Assembly (NCBI GenBank): GCA_041879425.1
Contig: CP090855.1
Coordinates: 992,001 to 1,056,000 of the forward strand
Direction: 5' to 3'
Origin: Vibrio pomeroyi
Lineage (GTDB): Bacteria > Pseudomonadota > Gammaproteobacteria > Enterobacterales > Vibrionaceae
Length of the DNA stretch: 64,000 bases
Positions 8,805-18,212 of this stretch are shown here, piece by piece. A model generated the notes under the pieces. It was not told where the DNA came from, did no database searches, and saw only the letters and a list, made by a program, of their open reading frames with translations. How positions within the stretch are numbered: the first letter of the stretch is position 1; each line of letters opens with the position of its first letter. The translations under genes were made by a program, and so were the position numbers.

Positions 8805-8980
8805 GTTACTTACCTACTCTTTCACATTACTTACCTAATAATGATCAACACATCGACCAAAAAACGCAATATCGCACATCTAATAAAACGGAGTAAGCAA
8901 GGTTTGAGCTCGATTTCAGAGATGTGTAGCCCATCACTTTTTGTAGGCTAACTATGAAATCTACTCTCTGTTAATTGAGC

Positions 8981-9979
8981 TTAAATACGCTGAGCGACTG
9001 AGTCACGAATCACTAAACTGCCCGTCGTATCTAAGGCTTGTGCTTGCTCAGTTTCACCGACGATTTGCAGAATCGCCTTTTGCGTCATTTGCTCTAATGG
9101 AACGCTCACAGAGGTTAAGCTTGGTGTGAGAAACTCGCCCACTTTGCTGTTATCAAATCCGACGATAGAAATGTCGTTAGGTAATGAATAACCCAGCTCC
9201 GTTAACGCCTTAATCGCGCCAATCGCCATGTCATCGTTTTCAGACAAGATCGCAGTGAAACTTGCTTTGCTTGCCACTAAAGCTTGCGCGGCACGATAGC
9301 CACTCTCCATCGTCCAGTCGCCTTGAGCAACGTTAGACTGGTTTAGCTCAATACCATGCTTCGTGAGCACATCTTGATAGGCTTGATAACGCTGTTCATC
9401 GGTCGACGAACCAGCTTTACCACGAATAACCGCAATATCTGTATGACCCTGATCGATGATGTGTTCAACCATCAAACAAGCACTTTGATAATGATCGGTA
9501 GTGATAGCATGCTCAGGCTTCGAAGGCATTTCTCGGTTAAGCACAAGAATGGGTGTGTCAGTACTCTCGATGATCTGCACGATTTCAGATTCACTCAAGC
9601 ATTGCGGGTAAATGATGATCCCAGCGCACTTCATATCGAGTAGAAAGTTAATGGCTTTTCGCTCGTCTTCAGCGCTGTGTTTACCATCGGTAATTACCAA
9701 CTGATGATTGGATTTTTCACTGTAAGAAGCGGCGTGATACATCAAAGATGAAAAGTAAGGGCCGTTGAAAAGCTCGTTGGTAATAACAAAGCCGATAAAG
9801 TTAGTCTTCTTAGTCGCCAATTGTTGAGCTAGCAGGTTTGGTCGATAGCCCGTTTCTTGAATCGCATCAAAGACCTTTTTCACCACATCAGGGCGCACGA
9901 TATTCTTGCCGTTTAAGACACGAGAAACCGTCGACTTTGATACACCCGCGCGGTTCGCGACATCAAGCATTGTGACCAT
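8981..9979 (-). CDS. ascG: LacI-family repressor, AscG-like
   Basis: The 332-residue protein starts MVTMLDVANRAGVSKSTVSR, very like the start of E. coli AscG, and keeps the hinge helix YRPNLLAQQLA and a periplasmic-binding-type effector domain with DGKHSAEDERKAI and LSENDDMAIGA. AscG represses the arbutin/salicin/cellobiose asc operon. I start at ATG 9979 by alignment to the family; a longer TTG reading would add 12 residues. It lies 110 bp downstream of the GH1 gene on the same strand, and AscG-type palindromes occur before that gene, so the pair looks autoregulated. Confidence 0.8.
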   Translation of the reverse strand: MVTMLDVANRAGVSKSTVSRVLNGKNIVRPDVVKKVFDAIQETGYRPNLLAQQLATKKTNFIGFVITNELFNGPYFSSLMYHAASYSEKSNHQLVITDGKHSAEDERKAINFLLDMKCAGIIIYPQCLSESEIVQIIESTDTPILVLNREMPSKPEHAITTDHYQSACLMVEHIIDQGHTDIAVIRGKAGSSTDEQRYQAYQDVLTKHGIELNQSNVAQGDWTMESGYRAAQALVASKASFTAILSENDDMAIGAIKALTELGYSLPNDISIVGFDNSKVGEFLTPSLTSVSVPLEQMTQKAILQIVGETEQAQALDTTGSLVIRDSVAQRI

Positions 9980-10001
9980 TTGCTTCTTTTCCTTATATAA
10001 A

Positions 10002-10029
10002 AAATTAGCCGACATAAGCCGACTAATTT
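10002..10029. promoter_or_regulatory. Imperfect palindrome in front of the ascG-like gene
   Basis: AAATTAG (10002-10008) and CTAATTT (10023-10029) form an inverted repeat whose inner bases also contain two GCCGAC copies 10 bp apart. It lies 23-50 bp upstream of the repressor start, in the gap after the GH1 gene. It is unlike the GAAACCGGTTTC boxes, so another factor or a weak terminator is possible. Confidence 0.35.
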
Positions 10030-10089
10030 AATGCTAATTCATATTGCGTATAACTTTATATTTCGTGTAACTACGCAGCACAACGCATT

Positions 10090-11529
10090 CTAAATAGTGG
10101 CACCGTTAGATGCAATCACACCTTTATACCACTCAAACGACTTCTTGCGTTTGCGCTCTAAAGAACCAGATTGGTCGTTGTGCTTATCTACGTAAATGAA
10201 TCCGTAGCGTTTTTTCATTTCGCCCGTGGTGAACGACACTAAATCGATACAGCCCCAAGGGGTATATCCCATCAGGTCAACACCATCAATCGCAACCGCT
10301 TTTTTCATCTCTTTAATGTGGTCGCCAAGGTAAGCGATGCGGTAGTCATCATTGATGCCGCCATCTTCCTCGATGGTGTCGACCGCGCCAAAGCCATTTT
10401 CAACGATGAACAATGGCACTTCATAACGCTCATAGAGAGAAGCTAAACAGAAACGCAAACCTGTTGGGTCAATCGGCCAGCCCCAATCGCTAGACTGAAT
10501 GAACGGGTTATCAACCGAGTTTTCATGACCGCCGTCCATAGCTTCTTCAGTCGACTGATGCGAAGAAGAATCCAAGGTGTTCGACATGTAGTAACTAAAG
10601 CCTAAGTAATCGGCTTTACCCTCTTTTAGGATCTGCTCATCTTCAGGCTGTATTTCGATATTAAAGCCTTTGATGGCCCAATCACGCTTGGCATAGCTTG
10701 GGTAGTGACCACGAACCATGACATCAGAGAAGAAATAACGATCACGCATCGCTTGCTGCGCCAGCATGATGTCTTCTGGCTTAGAAGAACGAGGGTAGAA
10801 AGGTACCATCGCACACATCGCACCGATCTGAAGATCTGGGTTGATCTCGTGACCTTTCTTAACTACCAATGCGCTTGCAACAAACTGGTGGTGAACCGCT
10901 TGGTACATCGCTTCTTGCGGCTTTTCGCATTGCGGGAACTTCACGCCAGAACATAACCAACCAAAGATGTCCGCTGAGGTATTCATCTGGTTGTTGATCT
11001 CGTTAAACGTCATCCAGTATTTCACTTTATGCTGGTAACGCTCCATCACGGTGGTCGAGTACTTAACAAAGAAGTCGATCACTTTACGGTTCATCCAGCC
11101 GCCGTATTCTTTGGCTAGATGGTAAGGCATTTCAAAGTGGCTCAGCGTCACTACTGGCTGAATATCGTATTTCAAAAGCTCATCAAAGAGGTCATCGTAA
11201 AATTTTAAGCCCGCTTCACAAGGTTCGGATTCATCGCCGTACGGGAAAATACGTGTCCACGCGATACTGGTGCGAAAACACTTGAAGCCCATCTCAGCAA
11301 ATAACTTGATGTCTTCTTTGTAGCGATGGTAGAAATCCACAGCAACTTGGTTTGGGTAGTTTTCGCCATCAATCACACCATCGGTGATTCGACGTTGAAC
11401 ACCATGAGCGCCTGCCGTTAACACATCGACCACACTCACACCTTTACCATTCGCATCCCAGCCGCCTTCAAGCTGATGTGCCGCAACCGCACCGCCCCAT
11501 AAAAAATCGTTTGGAAATTCGTTGTTCAT
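10090..11529 (-). CDS. GH1 6-phospho-beta-glucosidase (BglA/AscB-like)
   Basis: Hydrolyses phosphorylated beta-glucosides delivered by a PTS into glucose-6-phosphate and the aglycone in the cytoplasm. The 479-residue protein has the GH1 start FPNDFLWGGAVAAHQLEGG, acid/base Glu177 in TFNEIN and nucleophile Glu377 in FIVENGFG. The C-terminal TTGEMKKRYGFIYVD block (Lys440, Tyr442) is the phosphate-binding signature of 6-phospho enzymes. No PTS gene is adjacent, unlike E. coli ascFB, so the permease must be elsewhere, possibly the EIIBC at 28171. Two AscG-type operators lie upstream at 11590-11638. Confidence 0.92.
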   Translation of the reverse strand: MNNEFPNDFLWGGAVAAHQLEGGWDANGKGVSVVDVLTAGAHGVQRRITDGVIDGENYPNQVAVDFYHRYKEDIKLFAEMGFKCFRTSIAWTRIFPYGDESEPCEAGLKFYDDLFDELLKYDIQPVVTLSHFEMPYHLAKEYGGWMNRKVIDFFVKYSTTVMERYQHKVKYWMTFNEINNQMNTSADIFGWLCSGVKFPQCEKPQEAMYQAVHHQFVASALVVKKGHEINPDLQIGAMCAMVPFYPRSSKPEDIMLAQQAMRDRYFFSDVMVRGHYPSYAKRDWAIKGFNIEIQPEDEQILKEGKADYLGFSYYMSNTLDSSSHQSTEEAMDGGHENSVDNPFIQSSDWGWPIDPTGLRFCLASLYERYEVPLFIVENGFGAVDTIEEDGGINDDYRIAYLGDHIKEMKKAVAIDGVDLMGYTPWGCIDLVSFTTGEMKKRYGFIYVDKHNDQSGSLERKRKKSFEWYKGVIASNGATI

Positions 11530-11589
11530 ACCATTACTCGCTAGAAGTTGTTCGTAAAAAGATCAGGATTAGAGAAGCAATTGCAAATC

Positions 11590-11638
11590 TGAAACCGATT
11601 TCAATAAAAGCAAAGATACACATTGAAACCGGTTTCAA
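11590..11638. promoter_or_regulatory. Two AscG-type LacI-family operators
   Basis: TTGAAACCGGTTTCAA (11623-11638) is a perfect 16-bp palindrome and TGAAACCGATTTCA (11590-11603) is a second copy with one deviation. Their centres are 34 bp apart. The core equals the E. coli AscG consensus TGAAACCGGTTTCA as I know it. They lie 60-110 bp upstream of the GH1 gene start and would allow cooperative repression by the AscG-like protein. Confidence 0.8.
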
Positions 11639-11765
11639 CAATGCCTTTTTGATCTTTTTTTGCTCAGAGTTAGCTCTTGCTACATTGGATAAACTTCAAA
11701 TTCTCGTTTGACCCGTCTACCAGTGTAGGCTTTATGCTCAGCACCCATTCAACAAGAGATGTGTT

Positions 11766-12680
11766 ATGTCTATCCATCGTTCCTTTGCTGTCCCTCAGCC
11801 GCTGCTTTCTTTTTTTAATGGACTATCCGATCCCGCAAAAGGAATTGCACTCGCTTTAATCTCAAACGCGCTATTCATTTTAGTCGGTGTGATTGTGCGA
11901 GAGCTCAGCCAGACCATCGATATTTTCCAAATATTGCTATTCCGACAGTTGGTTTTTGTCACCCTACTGATGCCTTCTATCGTCAGTAACATGGATGCGA
12001 TGCTCAATCCTAAGATGGTGTCGATGCATGTATGGCGCGTCACTGGAGCCTTCATCGCGCTCTACTTTAGCTTCTTAACCGTGAGTAACATCCCGTTTGC
12101 CGACGCAACGGCGTTAGGGTTTATGAAGGTATTATTTGTGGCGGTCATTTCCCGTCTGCTCCTACAAGAAAACGTTGGTTGGGCACGAATGACAACCATA
12201 TTAGTCGGATTTACTGGGGTGATGTTGGTTGTTCAGCCGACCCTAGAGAGCGAATCTCTGTTCTATGTTGGAACGGGCTTAGTGGCTGCGTTAGGCGCAG
12301 CAATTGCCGTTATCTGCGTAAGGAAAATGGCGAATGTAGAATCGAAAGTTGTGGTACTGGCTTATCAAGCGATCTTTGTTGGAGCCGTCGCACTTATCCC
12401 TGCGATCATTGAATGGCAATGGCCAACATGGTCTGAACTGGCTTTATTGGTGTTGGTCGGCGTGATTTCTTCCATCGGCCAATGGTTTGGCGTCACTGCC
12501 TACAAGTGGGGAGAAGCGAACGTGGTATCGAATGTCGAATATTCACAGATGATCTACTCAATGATTCTTGGGTATCTGTTGTTCGCGGAATTACCAAACA
12601 GCTTAGCTTTGATTGGCGCAGCAGTGATCGTTTTCAGTGCGGTTATGTCCTTTGTAATTAAGCGAAAGAAAGCTCAGTAG
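11766..12680 (+). CDS. EamA/DMT-family permease
   Basis: A 304-residue inner-membrane protein with ten predicted hydrophobic helices in two EamA halves (the second starts near GTGLVAALGAAIAVI). DMT proteins export metabolites, amino acids or drugs; the substrate is unknown. The gene is divergent from the GH1 gene, with the AscG boxes more than 120 bp upstream of its start, so joint control is possible but not shown. Ends at a terminator shared with the convergent lipoprotein gene. Confidence 0.87.
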   Translation: MSIHRSFAVPQPLLSFFNGLSDPAKGIALALISNALFILVGVIVRELSQTIDIFQILLFRQLVFVTLLMPSIVSNMDAMLNPKMVSMHVWRVTGAFIALYFSFLTVSNIPFADATALGFMKVLFVAVISRLLLQENVGWARMTTILVGFTGVMLVVQPTLESESLFYVGTGLVAALGAAIAVICVRKMANVESKVVVLAYQAIFVGAVALIPAIIEWQWPTWSELALLVLVGVISSIGQWFGVTAYKWGEANVVSNVEYSQMIYSMILGYLLFAELPNSLALIGAAVIVFSAVMSFVIKRKKAQ

Positions 12681-12695
12681 TTCACCATTCAATTT

Positions 12696-12718
12696 GCCCC
12701 TACACATTTGATAGGGGC
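12696..12718. terminator. Bidirectional terminator
   Basis: GCCCCTA / TAGGGGC with a 9-nt loop followed by TATTTGTT, between the convergent permease and lipoprotein genes. Confidence 0.75.
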
Positions 12719-12735
12719 TATTTGTTATCCCAACA

Positions 12736-13260
12736 TCAATGCTGCTCAAAATACTGGTCGTGTTGTGATTTAGCTGATTGGTCTTGAGTGCCAGGATAGA
12801 ACTGTACGAGCGTTTGATCAGCTAAAGTGAGGTGAATCCAACCTTCTTTGACTCTCAGCCAATTGGTGCCGCTTGTCTCATAGACGCTAGGAAAACTGCC
12901 CCAGCCTGACTCTGATACTTGCAGTTCTTGGAAACGATTAATCGGGGTAAGTTTGTTGCTGCTGAAGTCAGCATTGGAATAAACCAGCATAGGCTCGATA
13001 GCATCGCTTGGCTTAAACGTATAACAACTGACAGACTCTGAAGTGCGGTCAAACCATTGGTAAGGCTGTGCGCCAGTTAAATCATAAACGGTGCAGTCAT
13101 TGAACTTAATGGCCCACTCTTCGTGAGCTTTAAAGCCGAGGTAGCCTATTGGCTGTGATGGTTCAGGCTTAGCGTCAGTCTCTGGCTCATAAACCGGTTC
13201 TGAGGTAGCACATCCTATAAGCCCAAGACTAAAAAGAAAAGTCACAGCACGCTTGATCAT
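12736..13260 (-). CDS. Hypothetical lipoprotein, 174 aa
   Basis: The product starts with a short signal peptide ending in the lipobox LIGC (Cys17), then a Pro/Glu-rich linker and a soluble domain containing two further cysteines (DCTVYD and SVSCYTF) that could form a disulfide in the periplasm. The middle repeats short SH3-like strands (ESGWGSFPSVYE, TNWLRVKEGWIHL). No family is recognised. It is a single gene in front of the VOC protein gene's 3' end. Confidence 0.7.
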   Translation of the reverse strand: MIKRAVTFLFSLGLIGCATSEPVYEPETDAKPEPSQPIGYLGFKAHEEWAIKFNDCTVYDLTGAQPYQWFDRTSESVSCYTFKPSDAIEPMLVYSNADFSSNKLTPINRFQELQVSESGWGSFPSVYETSGTNWLRVKEGWIHLTLADQTLVQFYPGTQDQSAKSQHDQYFEQH

Positions 13261-13311
13261 TGTAATACCTCAGTTCCGTTCGTAGATGAGTCACTCCATT
13301 AAGTCTCTACA

Positions 13312-13701
13312 TTAAACGGTAAGTTCCAAGCGATTACCATCAGGATCGAGTACACAGCTCTCATAATAACCATCACCGGTTCTTCTTGGCCCATCTAAGC
13401 GCTCATAACCCTCTTCAACTAAGCGGCGAGTAAGCTCATCTACTGCTTGCTCTGAACCCAGTGAAATCGCCATGTGAATGAAGCCGGTGAATTGATCATA
13501 GATGTCATCTTTCGATTCAGGAACCGAGTCCATTTCCATGATCTCTAAGCGGCTACCACTCTCAAAAGATAAGAAGTAAGACGAGAAGCCTTTGGTTGGA
13601 TTGTGGTATTTCTGGTTAGATGTCGCACCAAAGTAATCCTCATAAAAGCGTTTAAGTACTTCGAGTTGTTTGGTCCAAATCGCGATATGTTCAATCTTCA
13701 T
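13312..13701 (-). CDS. VOC-superfamily (glyoxalase-like) protein
   Basis: A 129-residue single vicinal-oxygen-chelate domain: IEHIAIWTKQLEVLKRFYED at the start and ESCVLDPDGNRLELTV at the end, with metal-ligand-type residues His5, Glu near 56, His near 77 and the final Glu. This is the layout of small lactoylglutathione-lyase-like proteins. ATG 13701 has an AGGTGG ribosome site; a GTG at 13710 is an alternative. The reaction is unknown. Confidence 0.85.
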   Translation of the reverse strand: MKIEHIAIWTKQLEVLKRFYEDYFGATSNQKYHNPTKGFSSYFLSFESGSRLEIMEMDSVPESKDDIYDQFTGFIHMAISLGSEQAVDELTRRLVEEGYERLDGPRRTGDGYYESCVLDPDGNRLELTV

Positions 13702-13910
13702 TTTTACCACCTAATGTTTACGTATGACACTAGATTACTCGCCAAACAAGGAAGGATAAACAGAACAGAATTCATCAAAGATGTTCCTATTTAAGGAGCG
13801 GTTGAATTAGCAAAATAACAACAATTGGCTGCACAGTATTAACATCTAAGTTTGTGTAATACATAGCTTTGATCCATAGTCGGGTTTTAACACAATCCGA
13901 GATTTACACT

Positions 13911-14807
13911 GTGAGCTTTTTAAAACTGATCATGCTAGCTGCAATATGGGGGGGCTCGTTCCTTTTCATGAGAATTGCGGCTAATCCTTTAGGCCCAGCA
14001 GTCCTTATTGAAGCGCGAGTTTTGTGCGCAGCAATCACCCTACTCTTGGTTTCTTTTTATCTGAAAAGGAAGCTCTCTTTTAATGCCCACGCTAAGCACT
14101 TTTTCATTCTTGGATTGTTTAACACCGCGCTTCCTTTTCTGTTTTTCGCTTATGCGGCTCAAACACTCAATGCGTCGACCCTTGCTATTCTTAACTCCAC
14201 TGCGCCAATTTGGGCAGCTATTATAGGGGCGATTTGGACAAAAACGGCGCTTGAAAGCAAGGTATTACTCGGATTGGGTATTGGCGTCACGGGTGTCTGT
14301 GTATTGGTCGGTTGGGATGCGATGAACATAGGCCAGGAAGCGATTATTCCTATTTTCGCTGCAGTAATGGCTGCGTTTAGTTACGGTATCGCCTCTAACT
14401 ACACCAAAACAGCTCCAAAAGTAGAAGCCTTCAATAACGCACACGGCAGTATGTGGGCGGCGGTATTAATCGTATTGCCATTTGTGTTCTTCATTCCGAT
14501 GAGAGAAGCACCCGATCTCACGATTACCACATCGGTTATCTTGTTGGGTGCTGTTTGTACTGGGCTAGCGTACCTCCTTTATTTCAACCTCATCAATGAA
14601 CTTGGCGCGCCTTCGGCACTATCAGTCACCTTCTTGATTCCGGTGTTTGGTATCCTTTGGGGGAACTTATTCTTAGATGAAGCGATTGGTATCAACACAG
14701 TGGTTGGTTCCGTTCTTGTTATCACTGGTACTATGTTGGTGACGGGCTTATCGCCAGCTCAGATGATCAAAAACGCGCGAGAAAAGCGCCGACAAAAAGC
14801 GAGCTAG
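13911..14807 (+). CDS. EamA/DMT-family permease
   Basis: An inner-membrane protein of about 298 residues with ten helices and two EamA domains (LAAIWGGSFLFMRIA at the front, GTMLVTGLSP at the end). The likely start is GTG 13911, which places the first helix right after a short N-terminus; a TTG at 13869 would add 14 polar residues. Substrate unknown. It has no close relative among its neighbours and ends at a strong terminator. Confidence 0.85.
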   Translation: MSFLKLIMLAAIWGGSFLFMRIAANPLGPAVLIEARVLCAAITLLLVSFYLKRKLSFNAHAKHFFILGLFNTALPFLFFAYAAQTLNASTLAILNSTAPIWAAIIGAIWTKTALESKVLLGLGIGVTGVCVLVGWDAMNIGQEAIIPIFAAVMAAFSYGIASNYTKTAPKVEAFNNAHGSMWAAVLIVLPFVFFIPMREAPDLTITTSVILLGAVCTGLAYLLYFNLINELGAPSALSVTFLIPVFGILWGNLFLDEAIGINTVVGSVLVITGTMLVTGLSPAQMIKNAREKRRQKAS

Positions 14808-14860
14808 ACTCGAATCCGTTCCGCCTCTTATACCAATAAAAGTGGAACAATTAGATACAG

Positions 14861-14886
14861 AAACGGCCTCATTTTCGAGGCCGTTT
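14861..14886. terminator. Bidirectional terminator
   Basis: AAACGGCCTC / GAGGCCGTTT with a 6-nt loop and a T run, between the convergent permease and LysR genes. Confidence 0.92.
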
Positions 14887-14907
14887 TTATAAGTGTTATC
14901 TAGGGAT

Positions 14908-15822
14908 TTAACTGATTGCAGACTTATTCATGTACTGCTGAATTTTGTTTCGCAACCACTGGTGAGCCGAGTTCACATCGGTTCGTTTATGCCAAATCAT
15001 GTATTGCTGCATTGGCAGAATTTCAAACGGCTGATCGAGCACTTGCAGTTGGAAGGCTTCTGCAAATTGATTGGCAAAATCACGCGATGTACTGCCTACG
15101 CAATCTGAGCCCGACACCAATACACACATGGTCATCAACGAGTCACACTCTGCGCTGACCTTACGTTGCTTGAGTGGCGACTTGGTGAAGTAATCCGCCG
15201 TATACAAGCGAGTACGACGCATCCGAAAAGTAATGTGCTTCTCGTTGTAATATTGCTCTTCGTTGACCGAACCATTGATTCTAGGGTGACCTTTTCTCGC
15301 AATGAGCACCAGTTCATCTTCAATCACAGGTTGTTTCATGTAGCCATTCACTTGCGGGTAGTGAACATCAATCGCTAAATCCGCCTGCTGCATGCTCAAG
15401 CTCTGCAATAACTCTTCTTCGTTATTCGGCACCATATTGAACTCGATTGAGATATTGCCCAGCGTATCATCTTGCTCGACAAGAGGTTGAAGCTTGGTGA
15501 GACCGATCTCGTTAACCAGAATACGAAACACATGATGCTGCTGATTATCAAACTGCTTTAGGGTGCTGACCGCGCTGGTTATCCCTTCTAAGGCAGGTTC
15601 AACTCGGATTGCCAATTGCACCGCCGCATTGGTCGGAGTGATCCCTCGTCCTTCGCGAATAAAGAGATCGGTATCCAGTTGAGATTGCAGTCGCTTCAAT
15701 GCACCGCTGACTCCGGGTTGAGTCATACCAAGGGATTCCGAGGCTAAAGTAATCGACTTTAATCGATACACTTCCAAGAACACGCTCAGTAAATTCAGGT
15801 CTAACTTTTCAACATCACTCAC
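14908..15822 (-). CDS. LysR-family regulator of the alkyl sulfatase gene
   Basis: About 304 residues. The LysR helix-turn-helix covers residues 8-65 (LDLNLLSVFLEVYRLKS ... LGMTQPGVSGALKRL), followed by an effector domain of the NodD/LeuO-like group. The start is most likely GTG 15822, preceded by GGAGAG; a longer reading from 15867 is less like the family. It is divergent from the alkyl sulfatase gene (start 16012) and is its probable activator. Confidence 0.88.
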   Translation of the reverse strand: MSDVEKLDLNLLSVFLEVYRLKSITLASESLGMTQPGVSGALKRLQSQLDTDLFIREGRGITPTNAAVQLAIRVEPALEGITSAVSTLKQFDNQQHHVFRILVNEIGLTKLQPLVEQDDTLGNISIEFNMVPNNEEELLQSLSMQQADLAIDVHYPQVNGYMKQPVIEDELVLIARKGHPRINGSVNEEQYYNEKHITFRMRRTRLYTADYFTKSPLKQRKVSAECDSLMTMCVLVSGSDCVGSTSRDFANQFAEAFQLQVLDQPFEILPMQQYMIWHKRTDVNSAHQWLRNKIQQYMNKSAIS

Positions 15823-16011
15823 GGCTACTCTCCATGTTCGCTTGAGGTTGTATCGAGCATACGACAAGGTTCGGTTTTCAATAGGTCACTGATAAAGCGT
15901 ACAACACATAACAGTTCGTGATGTGTTAAATAAAGCTTACTTTATTTTTTGCTATATGTGTTAGTCATACAATTTCCTCATCGAAACGAAATTAGAATTG
16001 AAGAGGCGCTA

Positions 16012-18084
16012 ATGACAACTTTACGTACTTTCAAGAACGCATCCCTGTTCCTTGCAATCTCTCTTGCATTCCCATCCATTGCAGCGAATCACGACCATGC
16101 ACACTTTAGTGAGATTGGCGATCAAGGTGGCAAAGACGCGACCGAGATGACGGCACAAGCCAACCAAGAGTTTGCGAAAACGCTGAACTACTCAGACACG
16201 CGTGCCTTCGACAATAACAACAGAGGCCTGATCGCGAGCTTCGACCAAGAAACTGGCGACATCATCCGTAACAGCTTCAACTTTATCGAACCCAGTGTCA
16301 CCAACGCCGACAAAGCGCCAGATTCAGTCAACCCATCATTGTGGCGACAAGCGGTATTGAACCAAGCTGCCGAAGGCCTGTATGAGGTTGTCCCAGGTAA
16401 GGTTTACCAAGTTCGCGGTGCCGATTTAGCGTCTATCTCTTTTATCCGCAGTGACAACGGTTGGATCGCTTATGACGTGCTACTTACTAAAGAGTCCGCG
16501 GAGAAATCACTCAATTTCTTCCAAAAGAATGTCCCTGAGGGCGGTAATTTACCTATCGTCGCGATGATCTATTCTCACTCACACGCCGATCACTTTGGTG
16601 GTGCTAGAGCGATCAAAGAAGCGTATCCAGATGTAAAAGTGTATGGCTCAAAAAACATCACCAAAGAAATCGTAGATGAAAACGTATTAGCGGGTAACGC
16701 GATGTCTCGCCGCACTGCTTATCAATATGGTGCGACACTGAATCGTCATGAGCACGGTATTGTGGATGCGGCACTCGCGAAAGGCTTGTCGACTGGCACC
16801 ATTACTTACGTATTGCCAGATTACGAGCTTAACCATAACGAAGAAATTGAAACGCTGATTATCGACGGCCTAGAAATGCAATTCATGGATGCATCGGGCA
16901 CTGAAGCAGCGTCTGAAATGGTGACGTATATACCAAGCATGAAGGCGCTTTGGACGGGCGAACTGACTTATCAAGGCATGCACAACTTGTATACTTTGCG
17001 CGGCGCAAAGGTGCGTGATGGTTTGAAGTGGTCTAAGAAAATCAACGAAATGTTGGTAACTTGGGGTGAAGAAACCGAGGTTCTGTTTGCTTCTCACTCA
17101 TCGCCAATCTGGGGCGAGCAAGAGATCTCTGATTACCTAAAAATGCAGCGTGACGCGTACGGCTTTACTCACAACCAAACCCTTCGCTTAGCGAATAACG
17201 GCGTAGTTTTGCAAGACATCGGTGACGAGATCTACAAAGTGATGCCAGACAGCATTCAACAATCTTGGCACACCAATGGTTATCACGGTACTTACTCACA
17301 TAACGCTCGAGCGGTGTACAACATGTACCTTGGTTACTTCGATATGAACCCTGCGAACCTGAACCCGCTACAAATTCACCCGGAGTCGGTTAAGTTTGTT
17401 GAATACATGGGTGGCAGCGATGCTGTGATTGAAAAAGCGCAGCAAGACTTTAAACAAGGTGAATACCGCTTTGTCGCAACGGCATTGAACAAGGTTGTTC
17501 AAGCGGAGCCAGAAAACAAAGTCGCACGTGGCCTACTGGCCGATACTTACGAACAGCTGGGTTACCAATCTGAAGGTGCGGGCTGGAGAAACATCTACCT
17601 GACGGGTGCACAAGAGCTGCGTATCGGCACACAACCGGGCGCACCGAAAACGGCTTCTCCGGATGTATTGGCGAACATGACCATCGAAAACCTGCTGGAT
17701 TACTTAGCAGTAAAAGTGGATTCATTGAAGGCGCAAGACACGCCGTTCACCATGAACATTCAGCTGCCCGACGTGAAAGAGTTCTACTACGTAGAGATGT
17801 CGAACGGCAACTTAAACAACATTCAAGTGAGCGAACTGCAAGACGCTGACACCACACTGATCATCAATAAATCAGACGTGTCTGATATCGTGTTGAAAGA
17901 AACCACACTCAATCAGCTTTTAGAAGAGGGACAAGCAGGCGTGAAAGGTGACAAGTCGTCTTTGAACAAACTGTTGTCTTCACTGACTGAGGCTGACACC
18001 TCGTTTGAGATTGTCCCACGCCCGAAAAAAGGCGAAGAAGTAGATGCTGAGCTATACCAAGATTCAGCGGTACACGCTCATTAG
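16012..18084 (+). CDS. Secreted alkyl sulfatase (SdsA1/YjcS-like)
   Basis: Hydrolyses primary or secondary alkyl sulfates such as SDS to alcohol and sulfate. The 690-residue protein has a signal peptide (residues 1-25), an N-terminal metallo-beta-lactamase domain with the zinc motif HSHADH at 189-194 and a later ASGTEAASEM, a helical dimerisation domain, and a C-terminal SCP2-like lipid-binding domain (from about residue 560). ATG 16012 has a GAAGAGG ribosome site; an upstream in-frame ATG at 15949 would bury the signal peptide. Control by the divergent LysR protein is likely. Confidence 0.92.
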   Translation: MTTLRTFKNASLFLAISLAFPSIAANHDHAHFSEIGDQGGKDATEMTAQANQEFAKTLNYSDTRAFDNNNRGLIASFDQETGDIIRNSFNFIEPSVTNADKAPDSVNPSLWRQAVLNQAAEGLYEVVPGKVYQVRGADLASISFIRSDNGWIAYDVLLTKESAEKSLNFFQKNVPEGGNLPIVAMIYSHSHADHFGGARAIKEAYPDVKVYGSKNITKEIVDENVLAGNAMSRRTAYQYGATLNRHEHGIVDAALAKGLSTGTITYVLPDYELNHNEEIETLIIDGLEMQFMDASGTEAASEMVTYIPSMKALWTGELTYQGMHNLYTLRGAKVRDGLKWSKKINEMLVTWGEETEVLFASHSSPIWGEQEISDYLKMQRDAYGFTHNQTLRLANNGVVLQDIGDEIYKVMPDSIQQSWHTNGYHGTYSHNARAVYNMYLGYFDMNPANLNPLQIHPESVKFVEYMGGSDAVIEKAQQDFKQGEYRFVATALNKVVQAEPENKVARGLLADTYEQLGYQSEGAGWRNIYLTGAQELRIGTQPGAPKTASPDVLANMTIENLLDYLAVKVDSLKAQDTPFTMNIQLPDVKEFYYVEMSNGNLNNIQVSELQDADTTLIINKSDVSDIVLKETTLNQLLEEGQAGVKGDKSSLNKLLSSLTEADTSFEIVPRPKKGEEVDAELYQDSAVHAH

Positions 18085-18158
18085 ATGCCCGACACGTTAA
18101 ACCTAATAAAAACAACAAGCAGTTAGCTAGAAAAACGTTCTATATAGAACATAAAAAC

Positions 18159-18183
18159 AAGCCCCAACCTTTGGTCGGGGCTT
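18159..18183. terminator. Bidirectional terminator
   Basis: AAGCCCC / GGGGCTT hairpin with extra inner AACC/GGTC pairing, flanked by A and T runs, between the sulfatase gene and the convergent LysR gene. Confidence 0.9.
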
Positions 18184-18212
18184 TCTTGTTTATTGCATCG
18201 CGCTTGAATAGT

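Noticed and set aside
18137..18150. Perfect 14-bp palindrome GTTCTATATAGAAC after the sulfatase gene
   Set aside because: It lies in the 3' gap just before a terminator, away from any promoter, and has no repeated copy; it could be chance.
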